Part shown: piece after piece, positions 5,196 to 9,390 of the stretch
Layout: the number at the start of each line of letters is the position of its first letter
Position numbering within the stretch: the first letter of the stretch is position 1
Origin: DATJXG01 sp035500455
Lineage (GTDB): Bacteria > Acidobacteriota > Terriglobia > Terriglobales > Acidobacteriaceae
Direction of reading: 5' to 3'
NCBI GenBank assembly: GCA_035500455.1
Contig: DATJXG010000394.1
Coordinates: 1-9,390, forward strand
DNA: 9,390 bases
Made by a program: the position numbers and the translations under genes
The notes under the pieces: model-generated
Told to the model about the DNA's origin: nothing
The model's database searches: none
The model's input: only the letters and a program-made list of their open reading frames with translations

Positions 5196-6551
5196 ATGCG
5201 GCTACAGCGGGCGGAACCGGAGTGCGCACTCCTGCGAAAATTCCTTTCATCGCCATCGGCCGCCAGATCAGCGCTCGTCGTTGGCATTGCGCTCGTATTC
5301 GCCGCGGGCATGTGGTTTTACTCGGAGCGCATCCTGGTTGCCTATCAGGTTTCGGACGCGGCCGCACACAACCGCCCGCGCGGCAATCTTTCCGATCTGT
5401 ATCCCCGCTGGCTGGGAGCGCGGGAGCTGCTGCTGTACCATCACGATCCTTACAGCGGCGAAGTCACTCGCGAGATCCAGGAGGGATACTACGGGCGCGC
5501 GCTGGACCCTGCTCGCCCAAACGACCCCAAGGACCAGCAAGGCTTCGCCTACCCAGTGTATGTCGTCTTCCTGCTGGCCCCCACGATCACCATACCCTTC
5601 GCCACGCTGCAGGCGGGGTTTCACTGGCTGCTGCCGGTTCTGATCGCCATCACCGTGTTGCTCTGGCTGCGCGTGCTGCAGTGGCGCGCCCCACCGAGTG
5701 TGGTTTTAGCATTGATCTTGCTGACCCTGGGAAGTTTTCCCGCCGTACAAGGAATTGAACTGCAGCAGCTGAGCATCGTGGTCAGCGCGATGACTGCGGG
5801 ATGCGCAGCGCTCCTGGTCCGGGGCCACCTGGCGTGGGCGGGCGTGCTGCTGGCTCTGGCAACCATCAAGCCGCAGCTGGTCTGGCTGCTGGCGGCGTGG
5901 CTGGTGGTGTGGGCCCTCAGCGACTGGCGGAAGCGGCAGCGATTTCTTTGGGCGTTCGGCTTCACCCTGGGCTTGCTGTTCCTGGAAGGAGAGCTGGTTT
6001 TGCCCGGCTGGATCTGGCGTTTCCGCGAGGCGGCGGCCAGCTACCGGAACTATACCGGCGGCGTCTCCTTGCTGGAGATGCTGACTACGACTTGGGTGGG
6101 AAGAGTGCTCGACGTGCTGATCGTGCTGGCGCTGGCGCGGGTGTGCTGGCGCTGGCGCCATGAACCGGCCAATTCGCGCGCCTTCGCGTTTTCGCTGGCC
6201 CTGGTGCTGGCGGTGACGATTGCCGTAATCCCCATGGTGGCGCCTTACAATCAGTTGCTGCTGCTGCCGGCGGTGATATTGCTGGCGCGGCGCGGGCGGC
6301 AACTGTGGGCGCAAAGCCGGCTCACGCGGGTGGTGGCGGTGATTAGCGCGATTTTCTTGTGCTGGTCGTGGCTCGCGTCCGCGATCATGTGCGCGGCGTC
6401 AGTTATTGTCCCGGCTGCAGTTCTGCAGAAAGCCTGGGCGGTGCCGCTCTACAGCAGCCTGGGCGTTCCGATTTGCGTGCTGGGACTGCTGGCGCTTTGC
6501 GTGAATCAGTGGCCAGGGGGCGCTGGCCAGCGGCCGGAGGTCGAGGCTTAG
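5196..6551 (+). CDS. GT87 family (DUF2029) membrane glycosyltransferase
   Basis: A 451-residue multi-pass protein, of normal GT87 length. A basic N-terminus leads to helix one (about 25-41). The following loop has NLSDLYPRWLGARELL (64-79, with Asp67 as the likely catalytic loop aspartate) and DPYS (84-87). A long loop reaches QGFAYPVYVVFLLAP (115-129), the family's Y-P...P pattern. GIELQQLSIVVSA (186-199) resembles the usual G-Q segment, and TIKPQ (223-227) is the family KPQ motif. Later helices are very Leu/Ala/Val/Trp-rich. Such enzymes move sugars from polyprenyl-phosphate donors onto lipid or glycan acceptors on the outer membrane face. The acceptor here is unknown. An AGG six bases upstream is the only ribosome-site hint. 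The gene ends in a convergent gap with a strong hairpin. Confidence 0.82.
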   Translation: MRLQRAEPECALLRKFLSSPSAARSALVVGIALVFAAGMWFYSERILVAYQVSDAAAHNRPRGNLSDLYPRWLGARELLLYHHDPYSGEVTREIQEGYYGRALDPARPNDPKDQQGFAYPVYVVFLLAPTITIPFATLQAGFHWLLPVLIAITVLLWLRVLQWRAPPSVVLALILLTLGSFPAVQGIELQQLSIVVSAMTAGCAALLVRGHLAWAGVLLALATIKPQLVWLLAAWLVVWALSDWRKRQRFLWAFGFTLGLLFLEGELVLPGWIWRFREAAASYRNYTGGVSLLEMLTTTWVGRVLDVLIVLALARVCWRWRHEPANSRAFAFSLALVLAVTIAVIPMVAPYNQLLLLPAVILLARRGRQLWAQSRLTRVVAVISAIFLCWSWLASAIMCAASVIVPAAVLQKAWAVPLYSSLGVPICVLGLLALCVNQWPGGAGQRPEVEA

Positions 6552-6581
6552 CCTGTTGCTGAACCGCAAAGAGCCGGGGTG

Positions 6582-6618
6582 CCCCATTTCTCGCGTGCCT
6601 TTTGCGCGAGAAGTGGGG
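6582..6618. terminator. Strong hairpin in convergent gap (terminator or dispersed repeat)
   Basis: Arms CCCCATTTCTCGCG (6582-6595) and CGCGAGAAGTGGGG (6605-6618) pair over 14 bases with one T-G wobble, around a 9-base loop containing TTTT. It lies between the convergent ends of the GT87 gene (plus) and the CPBP-like gene (minus), about 30 bases after the plus-strand stop. No T-run follows on either strand, so it may act by blocking transcript decay rather than as a classical terminator. Its form is that of a short dispersed hairpin element. The upstream GGGGTGCCCC (6576-6585) could form a competing fold. Confidence 0.6.
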
Positions 6619-6687
6619 AGGGCTGCATCGCGACCTCTGGCCCCTGTGGCATCCGAAAGCTGAAAGCTGAGGGCATCCCGCCTCGAA

Positions 6688-7367
6688 TCATCCGTGGAAA
6701 GTCAGGTACCCGATGCCGACCCGCATGTGGTGCAGCCAGGCATCCGAAAAGCTGGCGGCGATCGTCAATCCCAGCGCGGCGTGGATCAGTCCGAGCGGCA
6801 CGATGCTCGGTAACGGCGATAGAGTTCGCAGAAGATCAGGCCGCCGGCGAAGGTGGCAACAGTCAGCAGGGGGCTGGGAATGTGCGCGGCCGAGAACAGC
6901 GCCGCCGCGGCCCAAAGCGCGCGCCGGCTGCCGAGGAGCGATTCCAGCCGGACGTAAAAGAATGTCTGCAGGATGAACTGTTGCACTACCGCCCAGATGG
7001 TGTACTGCCAGGCGTCATGCCAGCGAATGTCGTAGGAAGGCTGGTGAATCTGCCCGGTAAGCACCGAGAGCACGTAGAGAAGGACGCTCAACAGCAGTCC
7101 GGTGCCCAGAATTTTCAGGATGTCGGACGTTGAGGGGAGGCGGAAGCCTAATTCGCGTATGGAGGCAACGTCCTTCCAGAGAAAGGCGATGATACAAGCG
7201 GCAACCGAGCCTACAAAAACTTTGTTCGCCGGCCCGCGCTGAGTCCAGATGGCTCCCAGCAGCAGGCAATAGACCACGGCCACCTGCAGCCAGCCGGGAA
7301 CGGAGAACCGCGCCGGCGATAAACTCTTCCGCGAACCGCCCTCCGGAATCTGAGCGCTACACTCCAA
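6688..7367 (-). pseudogene. CPBP (CAAX-protease-like) membrane protein gene with frameshift
   Basis: The first frame (7367 to 6786) gives 193 residues, ending prematurely after FCELYRRYR (about 179-187). Shifting one base near 6808 continues with SIVPLGLIHAALG and ends HHMRVGIGYLTFHG at 6688, giving about 226 residues. The CPBP family includes glutamic-type intramembrane proteases that process prenylated or other membrane proteins. Motifs seen: QQFILQ (129-134) where EExxxR is expected, FSAAH (158-162) matching FxxxH, and after the shift LIHAALG, matching the family's HAxxN site with the last position Gly. About four hydrophobic helices are visible. The start is a TTG at 7367 overlapping the end of mdh by eleven bases, with GGTGG upstream, so it may be translated by coupling. 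The gene could be a real pseudogene or a single-base sequence error. Missing active-site Glu/Arg suggests a non-protease even when intact. Confidence 0.75.
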
Positions 7368-8283
7368 TGACAGCCACCAGCTCCTTTACCGCGTCGGCGC
7401 TCTTGGTCAGCGCGGCTTTTTCTTCCGGCGTGAGCTTGATCTCCAGAATCTGCTCGATGCCCTTCGCGCCCAGCTTCACCAGCACGCCTACATATAGTCC
7501 TTTGATGCCGTACTCGCCGTCCAGATAAGCGGCGCAGGGGAGGATTTTCTTTTTGTCCTTGAGAATCGCCTCCGCCATCTCGGTGACCGCGGCGGAAGGC
7601 GCGTAGTAGGCGCTGCCGGTCTTGAGGTACTTGACGATTTCGGCGCCGCCATCGCGGGTGCGCTGCACCAGGCGGTCAATCGTGGCCTTGTCCAGCAGTT
7701 CGGTGATCGGAATGCCGGAGACGCAGGAGTAGCGCGGCAAGGGGACCATGGTGTCGCCGTGGCCGCCGAGGACGAAAGCAGTCACGTTTTCCACGCTGAC
7801 TTTAAGTTCTTCGGCGATGAAGGTGCGGTAGCGGGCTGAGTCGAGCACGCCGGCCATGCCGATCACCCGCTCGCGCGGAAAGCCGCTCATCTTGTAGGCG
7901 GCTTGCGCCATGGCATCGAGCGGGTTGGAGACGACGATCAGAATGCAGTTGGGTGAATGCTGCACCACCTTGCTGACCACGTCCTTCATGATCTTGTGGT
8001 TGGTGTTGAGCAGGTCGTCGCGGCTCATGCCCGGCTTGCGCGGGATGCCCGCGGTGATGACGACGATGTCAGAGTTCGCGGTGTCGGCATAGTCGTTGGT
8101 GCCGATGACGCGGCAGTCACGCTTCTCGATGGGCATGGCTTCCATCAGGTCGAGGCCTTTGCCCTGAGGCACGCCTTCGATGATGTCGATGAGCACGACA
8201 TCGGCGAGTTCCTTGGAAGCGATCCAGTGAGCGGCAGTGGCGCCGACGTTTCCCGAGCCTACGATGGTGACTTTCTTGCGCAT
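7357..8283 (-). CDS. mdh: Malate dehydrogenase (NAD-dependent, LDH-like type)
   Basis: A 308-residue cytoplasmic enzyme oxidising malate to oxaloacetate in the TCA cycle. Residues 9-14 are the dinucleotide-binding GSGNVG. Asp33 at the end of strand two (LID) favours NAD over NADP. AGIPRKPGMSRDDLL (78-92) carries the mobile-loop Arg82 and Arg88 that define malate rather than lactate specificity. SNPLDAM (119-125) holds the NAD- and substrate-binding Asn120. Asp148 and Arg151 lie in LDSARYR, and catalytic His175 in LGGHGDTMVPL. It resembles the MDH type III/LDH-like family of about 310 residues, so it is full length. A TTG 18 bases upstream would add six residues. The ATG at 8283 is better because AAGGA sits five bases before it. 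It lies downstream of icd, probably in one operon, and overlaps the CPBP-like gene. Confidence 0.97.
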   Translation of the reverse strand: MRKKVTIVGSGNVGATAAHWIASKELADVVLIDIIEGVPQGKGLDLMEAMPIEKRDCRVIGTNDYADTANSDIVVITAGIPRKPGMSRDDLLNTNHKIMKDVVSKVVQHSPNCILIVVSNPLDAMAQAAYKMSGFPRERVIGMAGVLDSARYRTFIAEELKVSVENVTAFVLGGHGDTMVPLPRYSCVSGIPITELLDKATIDRLVQRTRDGGAEIVKYLKTGSAYYAPSAAVTEMAEAILKDKKKILPCAAYLDGEYGIKGLYVGVLVKLGAKGIEQILEIKLTPEEKAALTKSADAVKELVAVIGV

Positions 8284-8288
8284 GAATT

Positions 8289-8293
8289 TCCTT
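8289..8293 (-). promoter_or_regulatory. Ribosome binding site deciding the mdh start
   Basis: AAGGA on the minus strand, five bases before the ATG at 8283. It supports the ATG (MRKKVTIVG) over the upstream TTG at 8301, which lacks such a site. Confidence 0.7.
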
Positions 8294-8321
8294 TCGGTCA
8301 ATCGATCAAAACCTTGAACCT

Positions 8322-8393
8322 GCCACGGATCTTCGCGGATCTTCGCGGATTTCTCTTAATTCTTGATCCGTGGAAATCCGTACAATCCGTGGC
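8322..8393. repeat. Imperfect palindromic repeat between icd and mdh
   Basis: The outer arms are perfect 9-mers, GCCACGGAT (8322-8330) and ATCCGTGGC (8385-8393). Inside, the left half has CTTCGCGGAT in direct tandem (8331-8340 and 8341-8350). The right half has GATCCGTGG and AAATCCGTA in inverse sense. The whole is a ladder of CGGAT units on the left facing ATCCG units on the right. Transcribed RNA from icd would fold into a long interrupted hairpin. I see no gene in the gap. The form suggests a dispersed intergenic element of the REP type, but copies elsewhere cannot be checked here. Confidence 0.6.
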
Positions 8394-8399
8394 TGTTTT

Positions 8400-9390
8400 T
8401 CAGGCGGTGGTTAACATCACCGCATCCATGTTTCCGATAATGTACCCGGCGAACTCGCTCGTCCTGGCCTTGGTGGCGCCTTCCATCAGGCGCTCGAAGT
8501 CGTAGGTGACCTTCTTCTGCTCGATGGTGCGCTCCATGCCTTTCTCGATCAGGTCGGCGGCCTCGTTCCAGCCCAGGTGGCGGAACATCATCACGCCGGA
8601 GAGAATTACCGAGCCGGGATTGATCACGTCTTTATCCGCGTATTTCGGCGCGGTGCCGTGGGTGGCTTCGAAGATGGCGTAGCCATCGCCGATATTGGCG
8701 CCGGGCGCGATGCCCAGGCCTCCCACCTGCGCGGCACAGGCGTCCGAGATGTAGTCGCCGTTCAGGTTCGGGCAGGCCAGCACCGAGTATTCGTCTGCGC
8801 GCGTCACCACCTGCTGGAAAATAGAATCGGCAATGCGGTCGTTGATCATTAGCTTCTTTTTCCAGGCGCCTTTGCCGTGGGTGGCGTAGATGGCGTCGAG
8901 CACGGCTTTCACTTCCTTGTTCACCGACTGGCGAAACTCCGGTGGCGCGAACTCCATGCCGGGCTCGACCAGGCTGGCGTTTTCTTCCACGCTGAGGGCG
9001 GGGTTTTTGTCTTTGTTGTCCACAATCCAGCTTTCGCGCTCGGTGATGACCTGATCGCGAAATTCTTCCACGGCAAGTTCGTATCCCCACTTGCGGAATG
9101 CGCCTTCGGTAAATTTCTGGATGTTGCCTTTGTGCACCAGCGTGACCGTCTTGAGTTTATTTTCCAGAGCGTGCTGAATGGCCATGCGCACCAGGCGCTT
9201 CGTCCCCGTGATGGAAATCGGCTTGATGCCGACGCCCGAGTCGAGGCGGATCTGCTTCTTGCCTCCCTTCAGCATGTCTTTGTTGAGGAATTCGATCAGC
9301 TTTGCGGCTTCGGCGGTTCCCTGCTCCCATTCGACGCCGGCATAAACGTCTTCGGTATTTTCGCGGAAGATGACGACATTCATGCGTTCG
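8400..9390 (-). CDS. icd: NADP-dependent isocitrate dehydrogenase, C-terminal part (cut by window edge)
   Basis: The frame is open past the right edge; the visible 329 residues begin within ...ER-MNVVIFRENTEDVYAGVEW, so roughly the first 150 residues are missing. It is a cytoplasmic TCA enzyme, decarboxylating isocitrate to 2-oxoglutarate. The residues equivalent to E. coli Arg153 and Tyr160 are in IFRENTEDVYAG. Lys230 is in LVHKGN. Metal ligands Asp283, Asp307 and Asp311 are in IADS and NLNGDYISDA. NADP choice is shown by THGTAPKYA (Lys, Tyr) and VTYDFERLM (Tyr, Arg). Between FTEGAF and IADS the protein has about 49 more residues than E. coli Icd, including a Glu-rich stretch and a 'DAIYATHG-KGAWKKK' segment, as in long-form enzymes. 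It sits upstream of mdh, separated by a palindromic repeat. Confidence 0.96.
   Translation of the reverse strand, partial: ERMNVVIFRENTEDVYAGVEWEQGTAEAAKLIEFLNKDMLKGGKKQIRLDSGVGIKPISITGTKRLVRMAIQHALENKLKTVTLVHKGNIQKFTEGAFRKWGYELAVEEFRDQVITERESWIVDNKDKNPALSVEENASLVEPGMEFAPPEFRQSVNKEVKAVLDAIYATHGKGAWKKKLMINDRIADSIFQQVVTRADEYSVLACPNLNGDYISDACAAQVGGLGIAPGANIGDGYAIFEATHGTAPKYADKDVINPGSVILSGVMMFRHLGWNEAADLIEKGMERTIEQKKVTYDFERLMEGATKARTSEFAGYIIGNMDAVMLTTA

Noticed and set aside
4198..5367. 389-residue minus-strand open frame
   Set aside because: It overlaps the GT87-like gene in another frame, is very Arg/Ala/His-rich with no family motifs, and crosses the divergent gap. It is a GC-rich shadow.
6655..6671. 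Tandem GAAAGCT in the convergent gap
   Set aside because: Only two copies of a short unit; too little to call a functional repeat.
8322..8393. CRISPR array
   Set aside because: The repeated units are about 10 bases, in both orientations, with no regular unique spacers and no cas genes nearby.
7957..8505. 182-residue plus-strand open frame
   Set aside because: It is antisense to mdh and reads through the palindromic repeat into icd; it shows no motifs.

Overview
The window reads as chromosomal DNA of a GC-rich, non-phage bacterium. The gene mix suggests Acidobacteriota (class Terriglobia or a relative): a Tad/Flp pilus locus, several GT-C/GT87-type membrane glycosyltransferases with Pro/Ala/Trp-rich helices, a long-form NADP isocitrate dehydrogenase beside malate dehydrogenase, and hairpin repeats between genes. 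This taxonomic call is an inference from gene style, not from a marker gene. I see no rRNA, tRNA, IS element, integrase or CRISPR array.

Left region (1-2620, minus strand): the start of a Tad pilus operon, read right to left. Two tiny Flp (type IVb) prepilins (2185-2346 and 1677-1841) are followed by cpaB (567-1421) and the start of the cpaC secretin, which runs off the left edge (1-524). A near-consensus sigma-54 promoter (-24/-12) lies about 100 bases upstream of the first pilin. A tandem pair of about 30-bp repeats lies where an enhancer-binding protein would sit. The non-coding gaps carry short hairpins that could set the pilin to CpaB/CpaC ratio.

Middle region (2608-6551): three large multi-pass membrane proteins. 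Two are on the minus strand (a GT-C-like protein of 499 residues and a GT87-like protein of about 300). A divergent GT87-like protein of 451 residues is on the plus strand. They probably use polyprenyl-phosphate sugars to glycosylate a surface lipid, polysaccharide or protein; the substrate cannot be read from sequence. A strong 14-bp hairpin lies in the convergent gap at 6552-6687.

Right region (6688-9390, minus strand): icd (3' portion, cut by the window edge), then mdh, then a CPBP-type (CAAX-protease-like) membrane protein gene that overlaps the end of mdh. The CPBP gene has a one-base frameshift near 6808, and its EExxxR motif reads QQxxxQ. Icd and Mdh are TCA-cycle enzymes and are probably co-transcribed. 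The gap between them holds an imperfect palindrome built from repeated CGGAT/ATCCG units.

No clearly new multi-gene system is visible. The most interesting points are the sigma-54/enhancer architecture of the twin-pilin promoter, the broken CPBP gene with substituted catalytic residues, and the intergenic hairpin repeats.
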